A DNA stretch of 64,000 nucleotides from Peptoniphilus_A harei_B (lineage in GTDB: Bacteria; Bacillota; Clostridia; Tissierellales; Peptoniphilaceae). The stretch covers positions 1-64,000 of the forward strand of contig JAWGHR010000007.1 in the NCBI GenBank assembly GCA_032560695.1, given 5' to 3'. The notes under the pieces are model-generated. The model saw only the letters and a list, made by a program, of their open reading frames with translations. It was not told the DNA's origin and ran no database searches. The translations under genes and the position numbers were made by a program. Positions 15,239 through 24,148 of this stretch are shown one piece after another (within the stretch, counting starts at the first letter, position 1; each line of letters opens with the position of its first letter).

Positions 15239-16411
15239 TTATTTTAGATACTTCTTTAGGTCATCTACCCTATCTGTTCTTTCCCAAGGAAGGTCTAAAT
15301 CATTTCTACCAAAGTGACCATAAGATGCAGTTTGTCTGTAGATTGGTCTTAATAAGTCAAGGTCACGAATAATTGCAGCTGGTCTCATGTCGAAGTTTTC
15401 CATAATAATTTTTTCGATTTCTTCGTCAGAAAGTTTACCAGTTCCAAAAGTTTCTACATAAACTGAAGTTGGTCTTGCAATACCAATTGCATAGGCAAGT
15501 CCAATTTCAACTTTATCTGCAAGTCCTGCTGCAACAAGGTTCTTTGCAATGTATCTTGCGTAGTAGGCACCAGATCTATCAACCTTTGTTGGATCCTTTC
15601 CTGAGAAAGCTCCCCCACCATGTCTTCCAAAGCCACCGTAGGTATCAACAATTATTTTTCTACCAGTAAGTCCAGCGTCAGCCATTGGTCCACCAATAAC
15701 AAATCTGCCAGTTGGGTTGATGAAAAATTCTGTGTCCTTGTCGATAAATTCTTTTGGCACAACTTTTTCAACTACTTCTCTAATAATATCTTCTCTAATT
15801 TGTTCCATAGAAACTTCTGGTGCGTGTTGAGATGATACTACAACATTCTTAAGTCTTACAGGCTTGTCTTCTTCATATTCAACTGTAACTTGAGTCTTTC
15901 CATCTGGTCTTAAGTAGTCAAGTGTTCCATTTTTTCTAACTTCTGTTAATCTTCTTGATAACTTGTGAGCTAGAGAAATTGGAAGAGGCATTAGCTCTTC
16001 TGTTTCATTGCAGGCAAAGCCAAACATAATACCTTGGTCTCCTGCTCCAAAGGAGTCAAGTTCGTCTACTCCCTCTTCCTTAAACCTGTCTACACCCATG
16101 GCTATGTCAGAAGATTGTTCCTTGATTGCAGAAAGGACTGCACAAGTTCTTCCGTCAAAACCAAATTTTGCCCTATTATATCCAATGTCTTCTAGGACTT
16201 CTCTTGCAGTTTTTTCGAAGTCAACATAAGTTTCTGTTGATATTTCCCCAGTTATTACTATCATTCCTGTGGATGCCATAGTTTCGCATGCAACTCTAGC
16301 ATTTTTATCTTCTGCCAAAATCTTATCTAAGATGGCATCTGATATTTGGTCGCAAACTTTGTCAGGATGTCCTTCTGTAACGGACTCTGAACTAAATTGC
16401 CATTTTTTCAT
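15239..16411 (-). CDS. metK: S-adenosylmethionine synthetase
   Basis: Makes SAM from methionine and ATP. The 390-residue protein has the usual length and all signatures: EGHPDKVCDQISDA near the N-terminus, GAGDQGIMFGFA, GGPMADAGLTGRK and the phosphate-binding GGGAFSGKDPTKVDRS. The ATG at 16411 follows a GGAGG site. A SAM-I riboswitch with its own terminator lies immediately upstream, so expression should fall when SAM is abundant. Confidence 0.97.
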   Translation of the reverse strand: MKKWQFSSESVTEGHPDKVCDQISDAILDKILAEDKNARVACETMASTGMIVITGEISTETYVDFEKTAREVLEDIGYNRAKFGFDGRTCAVLSAIKEQSSDIAMGVDRFKEEGVDELDSFGAGDQGIMFGFACNETEELMPLPISLAHKLSRRLTEVRKNGTLDYLRPDGKTQVTVEYEEDKPVRLKNVVVSSQHAPEVSMEQIREDIIREVVEKVVPKEFIDKDTEFFINPTGRFVIGGPMADAGLTGRKIIVDTYGGFGRHGGGAFSGKDPTKVDRSGAYYARYIAKNLVAAGLADKVEIGLAYAIGIARPTSVYVETFGTGKLSDEEIEKIIMENFDMRPAAIIRDLDLLRPIYRQTASYGHFGRNDLDLPWERTDRVDDLKKYLK

Positions 16412-16503
16412 TTTATTCTTTCCTCCATTTTAAATACCTTGATTTAATGTATGAATCTTTTTTATTTAGTCAAATTTGTAAAGTCTTTTAAATTTTAATC
16501 CAT

Positions 16504-16631
16504 AAAAAAAATCCCCACGCAAAAAGTGAGGACCATTAAACCTCATCTTCCAGATAAAAATCTGTGGGATTTAGCACCAACTAGGTTGCCGGGTTTCACA
16601 GTGCCCATTCACTCCACCACTCTCAATAAGG
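16504..16631 (-). promoter_or_regulatory. SAM-I (S-box) riboswitch of metK with terminator
   Basis: Read on the minus strand, the leader starts CTTATTGAGAGTGGTGGAG and contains ACCCGGCAACC, the two most conserved blocks of the S-box aptamer. It ends in a terminator, TCCTCAC-TTTTTGC-GTGGGGA plus eight Ts (16532-16504). In this class SAM binding favours the terminator, so it is an off-switch. Confidence 0.95.
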
Positions 16632-16655
16632 TATTATTTATATTTTGTAGATTAG

Positions 16656-16684
16656 ATTATAGCACTTAAAATTTTTTAGTGCAA
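16656..16684 (-). promoter_or_regulatory. promoter of the SAM-I riboswitch/metK transcript
   Basis: On the minus strand TTGCAC (16684-16679), 17 bases and TATAAT (16661-16656). The -35 box lies inside the last codons of the upstream AEC transporter gene. Confidence 0.6.
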
Positions 16685-17629
16685 CAAATTAAAATAGTTC
16701 ATTAGGGATATGCCTATAGGATAAGTAATAATACTCATGATAAAAGAAAGAGTTATTACCTTTGAAGCAAATTCATGATCGGACTTCATCTGTTTTGTAA
16801 ATATAAAACAGTTGGCTGCGCAAGGAGTTGCCCAAAACACATAGGCTATTCCCAGCTCCATATTAGTAAATCCAAGTTTCACTCCAATTGGAATTAGAAT
16901 AAGAGGAGCTAAAACTGTTTTTATAAAAGCTGATGTAAACATAAGCTTGAAATCACTCTTTGATGACTCAAAGTTTAGGCTGGCTCCAATTAATATCAGT
17001 GACATTGGTGTTGAAATCTTCGCCACCATTTCTATTGCCTTGTCCACTCCCTGATAAACTGGTATGTGTAAGAAGTTAAAAATCGCACCAAAGACTACAC
17101 CAGCAATCATTGGGTTCTTAATAATCTTTATAAGTATATTGGAAATAGAAATTGACTTGTCTTCTGATTCAGAATAGTAAGTCAAGAGGACAATTGCAGA
17201 AATATTATAGAGGGTAAGTCCAAAAGCAATTATTACTATCATGTGTTCCATTGATGGAGCTCCATTGTATATAATATCTAAAATTGGAAATCCAACATAA
17301 ACAAAGTTTGACCTGTAAGCACAGTGAATAAAAGCAGATAATTTTTTCCTGTCTTTAATCCTAAAGGATTTGCCGATTATCAGGGCAAGAAAAATTACAA
17401 AGATAATCCCCAAGAGTATGTATGCAACATATTTTGGATGGAGGGACTCGATACTTGCATTTTTTATGTCATAAAATAATTTAAAGGGCAAGGCCATATA
17501 AAAGACTAGCCAAGTTCCCTTATCTACGAAGTTGTTGTCAATGTATCCTTTTTGTTTTGCAAAGTATCCCAGTAGCAAAACTATAAACACGGGCGATACA
17601 ATATTAAAACCCATAAGTAAGTTACTCAT
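16676..17629 (-). CDS. AEC-family transporter (auxin efflux carrier/malate permease type)
   Basis: A 317-residue membrane protein with about eight to ten hydrophobic segments arranged as two similar halves. SPVFIVLLLGYFAKQKGYID at the start and a glycine/asparagine-rich second half (PMSLILIGASLNF, FWATPCAANCFI) are typical of the AEC family. Members move organic acids, malonate or amino acids; the substrate cannot be read here. GAGGTGATTTT precedes the ATG. It lies upstream of metK but the metK promoter is separate, and it is divergent from the secreted protein at 17716. Confidence 0.85.
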   Translation of the reverse strand: MSNLLMGFNIVSPVFIVLLLGYFAKQKGYIDNNFVDKGTWLVFYMALPFKLFYDIKNASIESLHPKYVAYILLGIIFVIFLALIIGKSFRIKDRKKLSAFIHCAYRSNFVYVGFPILDIIYNGAPSMEHMIVIIAFGLTLYNISAIVLLTYYSESEDKSISISNILIKIIKNPMIAGVVFGAIFNFLHIPVYQGVDKAIEMVAKISTPMSLILIGASLNFESSKSDFKLMFTSAFIKTVLAPLILIPIGVKLGFTNMELGIAYVFWATPCAANCFIFTKQMKSDHEFASKVITLSFIMSIITYPIGISLMNYFNLLH

Positions 17630-17667
17630 AAAATCACCTCATTAAATTATAGGTTAAATATTTGGGC

Positions 17668-17696
17668 TTGTCGAGGGCATTCTTTTAAAATACAAT
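17668..17696 (+). promoter_or_regulatory. promoter of the stalk-domain protein gene
   Basis: TTGTCG (17668-17673), 17 bases, TACAAT (17691-17696), with AGGAGG and the start codon following. Confidence 0.6.
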
Positions 17697-17715
17697 AGAC
17701 CTAGGAGGTCATGTT

Positions 17716-18618
17716 ATGAAAAAGATAATTTCTATAGGGCTTACGTCCCTTGTTTTAATTACAAATGTATTTGCAGGAGCAAAAGTTTCCAGTCAAAGCG
17801 TCTGCGTGGACGGAAAGGACACTGGCGTTAAAGGCTACAACATTGCCGACAACAACTACTTTAAATTAAGAGACATTGCAGCACTACTTGATGGCAAGGA
17901 TGCTGAATTTAATGTTTCTTACGATAACGACAGAGAAGCTGTTATGATTACGAGCAAGTCTGACTACAAGAAAACTGAAAATGATCTAGCACCTTTAAAG
18001 GACAGCGACAGTGAAATAAAAAAATCAACTCACAAGGTTTTTGTAAATGGAGTTAGACATTCCTTTAGCGTCTACACAATTGACGGTTACAATTATTTTC
18101 AATTGAGACAACTTGGCAAGACAATTGGTTTCGATGTTAACTTCGACGAAAAAAATAACTCTGTTCTAATTGATTCAAAATCAATTCCTGGTCGTTCTCT
18201 TGTCAACAACCAAGTCGATGTAAAAATTGTTGACTACGCAACTCACTACGATGAAAAGAACCTAGACATCTTAAAAGACCCTCTTCTTGACATTTCAAAA
18301 TTTCTTGCTAATATTAAAAACGAAGTACTAGCAACAGCTGAGGAAGGCAAGCTAACTGGTGAGTCAACTTATGTTAAGTCAGAAAATATTGTTGAAGTTC
18401 TACCAACTTCTCCTAAGTATAACGGCAAACTCACTTACACTCCTTATATAAAGATTGACCAAGGAGAAAAGTCTGAAGTCTTCCCTTATGAAAAGGAATT
18501 TGAAGTTGCAAAAACTTTGACATCAAAGGGCTTTGACTCCACAGGCGAATTTGAAATTAGTCTTGGAGCAAAAAGCAAGGATCATTTTGTTAAGTACTCA
18601 TCTTTTAAGTATAAATAA
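17716..18618 (+). CDS. secreted stalk-domain protein (copper amine oxidase N-terminal-like repeats)
   Basis: A signal peptide of about 21 residues (MKKIISIGLTSLVLITNVFA) is followed by two copies of the small stalk domain: VDGKDTGVKGYNIADNNYFK at about 31-75 and VNGVRHSFSVYTIDGYNYFQ at about 105-150. Each ends in a LRxL/LRxx...G-D/N hydrophobic pattern. These domains occur in exported proteins of Clostridia, often beside cell-wall modules. The C-terminal half (150-300) resembles no family I recognise. It is the first of four plus-strand genes, all but one exported. Function is unknown beyond a cell-surface location. Confidence 0.7.
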   Translation: MKKIISIGLTSLVLITNVFAGAKVSSQSVCVDGKDTGVKGYNIADNNYFKLRDIAALLDGKDAEFNVSYDNDREAVMITSKSDYKKTENDLAPLKDSDSEIKKSTHKVFVNGVRHSFSVYTIDGYNYFQLRQLGKTIGFDVNFDEKNNSVLIDSKSIPGRSLVNNQVDVKIVDYATHYDEKNLDILKDPLLDISKFLANIKNEVLATAEEGKLTGESTYVKSENIVEVLPTSPKYNGKLTYTPYIKIDQGEKSEVFPYEKEFEVAKTLTSKGFDSTGEFEISLGAKSKDHFVKYSSFKYK

Positions 18619-18651
18619 TTTTGGGTATATAAATTAAGGAGGTGTTAGTTA

Positions 18652-18861
18652 ATGGAAATTAAAAAAGATATGTTAATCGGACAAATTCTTTCAGAAAAAC
18701 CTGAATCAATTGGTACCCTAATGAGTTTCGGCATGGGATGTATCATGTGCCCATCTTCTCAAATGGAAACTCTTGAAGAAGCAGCAATGGTTCATGGTAT
18801 AGATCCTAATATGCTTGTAGCTGCTCTTAATGAAGATAGCAAAGAAGAAGCAGAAGCTTAA
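18652..18861 (+). CDS. small DUF1858 protein with a CxxC redox motif
   Basis: A 69-residue cytoplasmic protein of the DUF1858 / hybrid-cluster-protein-associated redox-disulfide family. MLIGQILSEKPESIGTLMSF precedes GMGCIMCPSSQ, whose two cysteines (CxxC) define the family, then METLEEAAMVHGID. Such domains often regulate or reduce iron-sulfur enzymes, but the partner is not visible here. AAGGAGGTG precedes the ATG, 33 bases after the stalk-domain gene, and a terminator follows, so the two share a transcript. Confidence 0.88.
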   Translation: MEIKKDMLIGQILSEKPESIGTLMSFGMGCIMCPSSQMETLEEAAMVHGIDPNMLVAALNEDSKEEAEA

Positions 18862-18876
18862 TCTAAGCTTAATTTT

Positions 18877-18903
18877 GAAGAGGCAGGGACCTCTTCTTTT
18901 TTT
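18877..18903 (+). terminator. intrinsic terminator after the DUF1858 gene
   Basis: GAAGAGG (18877-18883) pairs with CCTCTTC (18890-18896) and is followed by seven or more Ts. Confidence 0.92.
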
Positions 18904-18938
18904 ACATAAATACTTTAATACTTTAATAGGAGGTCAGT

Positions 18939-20960
18939 ATGAATAAAAAATTAATTTTAGGTGCCACTTTACTTTTACTTACAAGCACCTGCTACGCAAG
19001 TATAGATAAAGACTTTGCAGTAAATGGTGGCTCCAAATATATTGAAACAGATGAGGCAATGCCCCTAGAAGTAACAGAGGCTGAAAAGAAAAAAGTTGAA
19101 GAAATCAAAAAAATTTTTAACATCACTGGCAATTACGAAAGTTTTACTATTTCAAGTGACCCAATGAATAGTGACACTGGAAGTGATTACCTAAATAAGC
19201 TAATAAAAAATAAGTCCATTACTACTTACAGGTGGTCTGATGAAAAGTTAGGCGAACTTAGCGTCTCCTACAGCAGTGACGGAGAATTTATTTCCTATAA
19301 TAAGTGGAGAAATTCTAGTGATGAGGAAACTAATAAGGAAAAATATTCAAAAGATGATGCCCTAAAAGCAGCAGAAAATATTTTAAAGAAAGCAATAAAG
19401 GATTTTGACAAGAAATATATTTTATCTGATTTTAGTCAACGTCCTGGCAGCAAAATTATAGAACTTTCCTATCAAAGGCTATTAGCTGGAGTACCTCTTG
19501 CTGATAATTATTTGAATGTCAGCTTTTCAACTGAGACTGGCGAAATAACTGACATGATGCTTATGGGATATAATGCTTATGCAACAACATTTTTAAAAGA
19601 CAAGGACTTTAAAGAGAAGTCAAAAATTAGTCTTGAAGATGCAGAAAAATTATTTTTAGAAAAATCACCTCTCACTCTTTCCTACAGAGTTTCTAGAGGC
19701 GGAAAGTCTGCTGAAAAAGTTTTTTCATCTGATGTAGTTGATATTGACGCCCTTACTGGTAAAGTTTTTAAAAATAATTTTGTGGATTCTTTTGTTGCTT
19801 ATGCCAATGAGGAAGCAAAGGATTCAGTAGGCTTAAGTGAAGTTGAGGTTAAAAAAATTGACGGTCTAAAGGATTTAAAGAAAAAATCAGAGGCAAAAAA
19901 TAAGGTTCTTGAAATTGTTGGTAAATCTTATAAGGTTGAAAGCATAGCCCTTTCCTCAGACAAGGATAATTATTATTACAGAATAATTCTTGAAAAGGAA
20001 AAAAATATTGGCAGTCTTGTTTTAAATGCCAAGACTTTGAAATTAGTCAGCTTAGATATTTTGGCAGACAAAAGAGATGTAAAGACCAAGGTCACTGATG
20101 AAGAAGCTAAAAATATTGCCCTTAACTTCTTAGAAAAGTATGGCGATAAGACTGAACTTAATTTAGATAAAATCGATATAAGTAAATTTGACTACGCTAC
20201 TATCCTTAGAATACCAAGGTATGTGAACTCTCTTCCAGTACTAGATGAAGGCTTAACTATTACAGTTGATGACGAGAAAAATGTTGTAACCTATGAAAAA
20301 GATTTTTCAACAGCAGATTTTAGCAAGGCAAAAGATATTGCTCTTACAAAGGATGAAGCAAATAAAATTTATCTAAATTCTAAAAACTTTGGTCTCAAGT
20401 ATGAAATGACTGAAAAGGGTCCTAAACTTCTATATGGAAAAATAAAGAACATTGTGCCTTTAGTTGGCGAAGATAAAATCTTGCGAGACAAATTTGGAAA
20501 CATAGTCAACTTTAAGGATCAAATATCCTATGAAGACTTTGATAAGGCAAGGGATAAGGAAGCCATTAATTCTTTAAAGGACATGGAAATTGGAACTATT
20601 GGTAAAAAATTATCTGACAAAATAACTTACAAGGAATTTTTAAGTTTACTTAATGATAGTTACAGCGACGACTATTACGACTTTAAGCGCTATGATTTAG
20701 ACAAGGATAAAGTCAAAGACAAAAAAATTCCTGAAAAAGATGTTGTGAAAATTTTAGTAATAGACAAGGGCTTAGGGGAATTTACCAAGGCCAAGGGAAT
20801 TTTTAAAGAGGACATCTTTAAAAATCAAAAATCCTTGGGCGACTACGAATCTTATTATATAATCGCCAAGGGCTTCGGCTTTCTTGATGGCGACATAGAT
20901 CCAAACAAGGAAATGACCCTTGAGGAAATTTTATACATTATATACAATTCAATAAAGTAA
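18939..20960 (+). CDS. secreted YcdB/YcdC-repeat (PepSY-like) protein
   Basis: A signal peptide (MNKKLILGATLLLLTSTCYA) begins this 673-residue protein. The body contains repeated modules of the YcdB/YcdC (DUF4901) kind, each with a helix around DALKAAENIL, DAEKLFLEK or EAKNIALNFL followed by a strand-rich segment such as LAGVPLADNYLNV with a ...TGEI... turn. The C-terminal 90 residues look like remnants of an SLH-type module (GFLDGDIDPNKEMTLEEIL), which would suit surface attachment. Function is unknown. AGGAGGTCAGT precedes the ATG. The preceding terminator separates it from the DUF1858 gene. Confidence 0.75.
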   Translation: MNKKLILGATLLLLTSTCYASIDKDFAVNGGSKYIETDEAMPLEVTEAEKKKVEEIKKIFNITGNYESFTISSDPMNSDTGSDYLNKLIKNKSITTYRWSDEKLGELSVSYSSDGEFISYNKWRNSSDEETNKEKYSKDDALKAAENILKKAIKDFDKKYILSDFSQRPGSKIIELSYQRLLAGVPLADNYLNVSFSTETGEITDMMLMGYNAYATTFLKDKDFKEKSKISLEDAEKLFLEKSPLTLSYRVSRGGKSAEKVFSSDVVDIDALTGKVFKNNFVDSFVAYANEEAKDSVGLSEVEVKKIDGLKDLKKKSEAKNKVLEIVGKSYKVESIALSSDKDNYYYRIILEKEKNIGSLVLNAKTLKLVSLDILADKRDVKTKVTDEEAKNIALNFLEKYGDKTELNLDKIDISKFDYATILRIPRYVNSLPVLDEGLTITVDDEKNVVTYEKDFSTADFSKAKDIALTKDEANKIYLNSKNFGLKYEMTEKGPKLLYGKIKNIVPLVGEDKILRDKFGNIVNFKDQISYEDFDKARDKEAINSLKDMEIGTIGKKLSDKITYKEFLSLLNDSYSDDYYDFKRYDLDKDKVKDKKIPEKDVVKILVIDKGLGEFTKAKGIFKEDIFKNQKSLGDYESYYIIAKGFGFLDGDIDPNKEMTLEEILYIIYNSIK

Positions 20961-20986
20961 TTGTAATTCTTTTGTAATTGCTTCTT

Positions 20987-21024
20987 ACCTCCCACTGATG
21001 TATATTATCAATGGGAGGTTTTTT
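20987..21024 (+). terminator. terminator-like hairpin carrying the next gene's ribosome-binding site
   Basis: ACCTCCCA (20987-20994) pairs with TGGGAGGT (21012-21019), extended by TGAT (20996-20999) with ATCA (21007-21010) around one mismatch. The 3' arm contains GGGAGG, and the following T-run (21019-21024) ends at the deacetylase ATG (21025). The same bases can therefore act as a terminator for the upstream gene and as the initiation region of the downstream gene. Confidence 0.75.
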
Positions 21025-22035
21025 ATGACCCAAACAAGTTATGAAAGAAGAAAAAGATTAAGAAGACAAAAAGCCAGAAGAAAAAAGAGAATTAGGCAAA
21101 TTATTTCTATTTCGATTTTTGCACTAATACTTATACTAATTTTCTCAAAAATTTTCTCTGGTATTAAACATTCAAAAGACACAGAAGTTTCACCTGCCCT
21201 AATGTGGTATTACACAAATGAAATTTATAAGGACAGGCCAAGGCCAATCTTTTATGAAAAAGAATACATTTCCAATGTTGCCTTGGATAAACTAAGTCAA
21301 ATGGAGGATGAATTTATAGTCAAGGGATCCAACCACCTTAAGAAGGTTGACAAGTATGCCTATGACGCAAAAAAAATTCGTGACTACACAGTTCATCAAA
21401 ACTACAAGGGAGAAAAGAAAATTGTATTCTTGACCTTTGATGATGGACCAAACAATGAAATCACTCCACAAATTTTAGACACCTTAAAGAGAGAAGATGT
21501 TCGTGCTACCTTCTTCTTAGTTGGTAAGTCAATTGGAGATAAGACTGCAGGACGTGTAAAAGAAATTCTTGAAAATGGCAATGCCATTGCAACTCACTCC
21601 TTCTCTCACGACTACGACTACCTCTATCCAGGAAGAGTTGTAAGTCCAGAAAGAGTTTATGGAGAAATAGAAAAGACTAATGAAAGACTTCAAAATATTT
21701 TAGGGGATGCTTTCCATTCAAAGGTCTTTAGGTATCCAGGCGGTGAAATGTCCTGGGGCAACACAGAGGCTTCTAATTCTTATCTAGCATCAAGAGATAT
21801 AAATTGGATTGACTGGAACTGCCTAGTTGGCGATGCAGAGAAAAAGTCTGTTAGACCAACAAGTGCCCAAGGTCAAATAGAATATCTTGACAGGAGCTTA
21901 AATAAAAATAAGAACACAAAAATTGCAGTTGTCCTTGCCCACGACGCAAGAAACAAACAACTGACAGCTGACTCCCTATCAGAAGTTATAAAATACTTTA
22001 GAGACAGGGGCTATGAATTTGGAATTTTAAAATAA
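21025..22035 (+). CDS. membrane-anchored polysaccharide (peptidoglycan) deacetylase
   Basis: A NodB-family enzyme that removes acetyl groups from surface sugars, most likely peptidoglycan N-acetylglucosamine. A basic N-terminus is followed by one membrane anchor (about 26-44), a 90-residue linker, and the NodB domain from about residue 130. TFDDGPN supplies the two catalytic/metal aspartates, THSFSHDY the metal histidines, then FRYPGGE, INWIDWNCLVGD and VLAHD. I start at ATG 21025, which follows GGGAGG, instead of an in-frame ATG at 20998 inside the hairpin. Confidence 0.9.
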   Translation: MTQTSYERRKRLRRQKARRKKRIRQIISISIFALILILIFSKIFSGIKHSKDTEVSPALMWYYTNEIYKDRPRPIFYEKEYISNVALDKLSQMEDEFIVKGSNHLKKVDKYAYDAKKIRDYTVHQNYKGEKKIVFLTFDDGPNNEITPQILDTLKREDVRATFFLVGKSIGDKTAGRVKEILENGNAIATHSFSHDYDYLYPGRVVSPERVYGEIEKTNERLQNILGDAFHSKVFRYPGGEMSWGNTEASNSYLASRDINWIDWNCLVGDAEKKSVRPTSAQGQIEYLDRSLNKNKNTKIAVVLAHDARNKQLTADSLSEVIKYFRDRGYEFGILK

Positions 22036-22062
22036 TTTTAATTTCAAAAAGTTTATAAAAAT

Positions 22063-22095
22063 AAGAGGACTGATTTTATTTTCAGTCCTCTTTTT
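22063..22095 (+). terminator. symmetrical terminator between convergent genes
   Basis: AAGAGGACTGA (22063-22073) pairs with TCAGTCCTCTT (22082-22092) and is flanked by T-rich sequence on both strands. It can serve the deacetylase gene and, on the minus strand, the small membrane protein at 22143. Confidence 0.9.
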
Positions 22096-22142
22096 ATTTG
22101 CCTTATTTATTTTAAATTAAAGCAAGATTATTAATTTTTAAA

Positions 22143-22484
22143 TTAAACTAAGTCCTTTTTTATTAAGTAGATTAAAATAAATAGGCTGACAAAGGCCAAA
22201 ATGTAAGAAAATAATATAAAGACAATAAATAAAGACTTTTCACTTTTTTCATCTAGACTTCCAAGGATAAATAGGCTGGGTAAAAAAGATAAAAAACTAA
22301 GATAGGTATAGATAATAAGAAGGACTTTTATAAAAGTAATACTTATATTATCAATAAAAATATAAGCCCAACCCAGGCTTATAAATATTATAAAGGCATG
22401 AATTAAAATCCTATAAATTATATTAGATCTTTTAGGATACTGCCATAGGATTACCTGTAAAAATTTTTTTATATTTCTATTCAA
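22143..22484 (-). CDS. small membrane protein of unknown function
   Basis: A 113-residue protein with four hydrophobic segments (about 23-45, 48-64, 66-76 and 86-108) and a basic N-terminus. I recognise no family. The start is TTG at 22484, six bases after GGTGGGG. It is isolated between a shared terminator and the gltX terminator. It is supported only by the ribosome-binding site and the consistent membrane topology. Confidence 0.6.
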   Translation of the reverse strand: MNRNIKKFLQVILWQYPKRSNIIYRILIHAFIIFISLGWAYIFIDNISITFIKVLLIIYTYLSFLSFLPSLFILGSLDEKSEKSLFIVFILFSYILAFVSLFILIYLIKKDLV

Positions 22485-22603
22485 CTATATCCCCACCTAA
22501 AAATTATTTGTAATAATATTATAGTTTATTGATTTAAAAATTATTTACAATTTAAAAAATAAAAAATTATTTTCTTAAAAAATTTAGATCTTAAGTTTAA
22601 AAT

Positions 22604-22635
22604 AAAAATAGGACTAATCTCTATGACTAGTCCTA
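22604..22635 (-). terminator. intrinsic terminator after gltX
   Basis: On the minus strand TAGGACTA (22635-22628) pairs with TAGTCCTA (22616-22609) across an 11-base loop and is followed by TTTTTA. Confidence 0.85.
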
Positions 22636-22643
22636 ATTTATTA

Positions 22644-24119
22644 TTAAAGTGAATTTTTAATTTTTTCTGCTCTTTCAATAAGTTTGTCTTTTCCTAATAG
22701 GTAAAGAACATTTTGCATTTCTGGTCCGTGAACATTTCCAGAGATTGCTGCTCTTACTGGCATGTAAAGTTTCTTGCCCTTTACTCCAGAGTCCTTTTGA
22801 ACTTCCTTCATTAGTCCCTTGGCAGTTTCCATGTCAATTTCATCGTGTGATTTTACAATTTTTATAAAGGAGTCAAGAAGTCCTGGCACGTGTTCTTGTG
22901 CTAGCTCTTCTTTAGCTTGGTCTTCTGTGATTTCGATGTCACCAAATAGGAACTTGATGTGTTCTGGTATATCTTCTAACTTGTCACAAGCTTCTCTCAC
23001 TGTGTCAATTAAGATCTTGTACCATTCAAAGTTGTTTCTAATTTCTTCTTCGCTTAATAGGCCTGATTCAGTTACAAAAGGAATTGCAAGTTCAGCAAGT
23101 TTTTCTAAGTCGTAGGACTTCATGTAATGAGAGTTCACCCAGTTTAACTTGTCTGTGTCAAAAATTCCTCCAGACTTTCCTACCCTGTCAAAGGAGAATT
23201 TTTCTACTAACTCATCTAGGGACATGATTTCTTCCCCATCTTCTGGAGACCAGCCAACAAGTGCAAGGTAGTTTACTATACCTTCTGGTAGGTATCCTCT
23301 TTTTCTAAAGTCTTCAACAGAAACATCTCCTTGTCTCTTAGAAAGTTTCTTCCTGTCCTTATTTAAAACTGTAGGAAGGTGAACAAATTCTGGTGCATCC
23401 CAGCCAAGGCATTCATAAAGGTAAACGTGCTTTGGAGTTGATGGAAGCCATTCTTCCCCTCTTACAATGTGAGTGATTCCCATAAGGTGGTCGTCAACAA
23501 TTACAGCCATGTGGTAAGTTGGGAAACCATCTGACTTCATTAATACTTGATCGTCAATTTCATCAGTGTTTATTGTAACTTTTCCACGAACTGCATCGTT
23601 AAAAGTGATGTCCTTGTTCTTTGGAAGTTTAAGTCTTACAACATAATCTTCTCCAGCTGCAACTCTCTTCTTAGCTTCTTCTAGAGGAATTCCACGGCAA
23701 AGTCCATCATACTTAGGCACCTTTCCCTTAATTCTTTGTTCTTCACGAAGATTATCTAATCTTTCCTTTGAACAGAAACAGTAATAAGCGTGTCCTTCTT
23801 CAATTAGTTGATCAACATATTTTTTGTAGATGTCTAATCTTTCTGATTGGATGTAAGGTCCACATTCGCCAACTTCTGTTAGCTTGCCATCCTTAACAAC
23901 AACACCTTCGTCATGAGATATGCCTGCCCACTCAAGGGATTCAATTAGGTTTTCTATGGCACCTTCTACATATCTTGTCCTATCTGTATCTTCTATTCTC
24001 AAAACAAATTTGCCGCCATTTTTCTTTGCGTATAAGTAATTGTAAAGAGCTGTTCTCAAACCTCCAATGTGAAGGTAACCTGTTGGTGATGGTGCAAATC
24101 TTAATTTAATATCTGACAT
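22644..24119 (-). CDS. gltX: glutamyl-tRNA synthetase
   Basis: Class I synthetase that charges tRNA-Glu, and tRNA-Gln in organisms using GatCAB. The 491-residue enzyme has the HIGH motif in SPTGYLHIGGLRTALYNYL at the N-terminus, a CFCSKERL zinc-like segment, DDHLMGITHIVRGEEWL in the core, and KLSKRQGD as the KMSKS loop. AAGGAAG precedes the ATG at 24119. It starts 29 bases after the SLH-protein gene, so the two are probably cotranscribed, an unusual pairing. Confidence 0.96.
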   Translation of the reverse strand: MSDIKLRFAPSPTGYLHIGGLRTALYNYLYAKKNGGKFVLRIEDTDRTRYVEGAIENLIESLEWAGISHDEGVVVKDGKLTEVGECGPYIQSERLDIYKKYVDQLIEEGHAYYCFCSKERLDNLREEQRIKGKVPKYDGLCRGIPLEEAKKRVAAGEDYVVRLKLPKNKDITFNDAVRGKVTINTDEIDDQVLMKSDGFPTYHMAVIVDDHLMGITHIVRGEEWLPSTPKHVYLYECLGWDAPEFVHLPTVLNKDRKKLSKRQGDVSVEDFRKRGYLPEGIVNYLALVGWSPEDGEEIMSLDELVEKFSFDRVGKSGGIFDTDKLNWVNSHYMKSYDLEKLAELAIPFVTESGLLSEEEIRNNFEWYKILIDTVREACDKLEDIPEHIKFLFGDIEITEDQAKEELAQEHVPGLLDSFIKIVKSHDEIDMETAKGLMKEVQKDSGVKGKKLYMPVRAAISGNVHGPEMQNVLYLLGKDKLIERAEKIKNSL

Positions 24120-24148
24120 TATTTCTTCCTTTCTATTTATTTTTCTAT

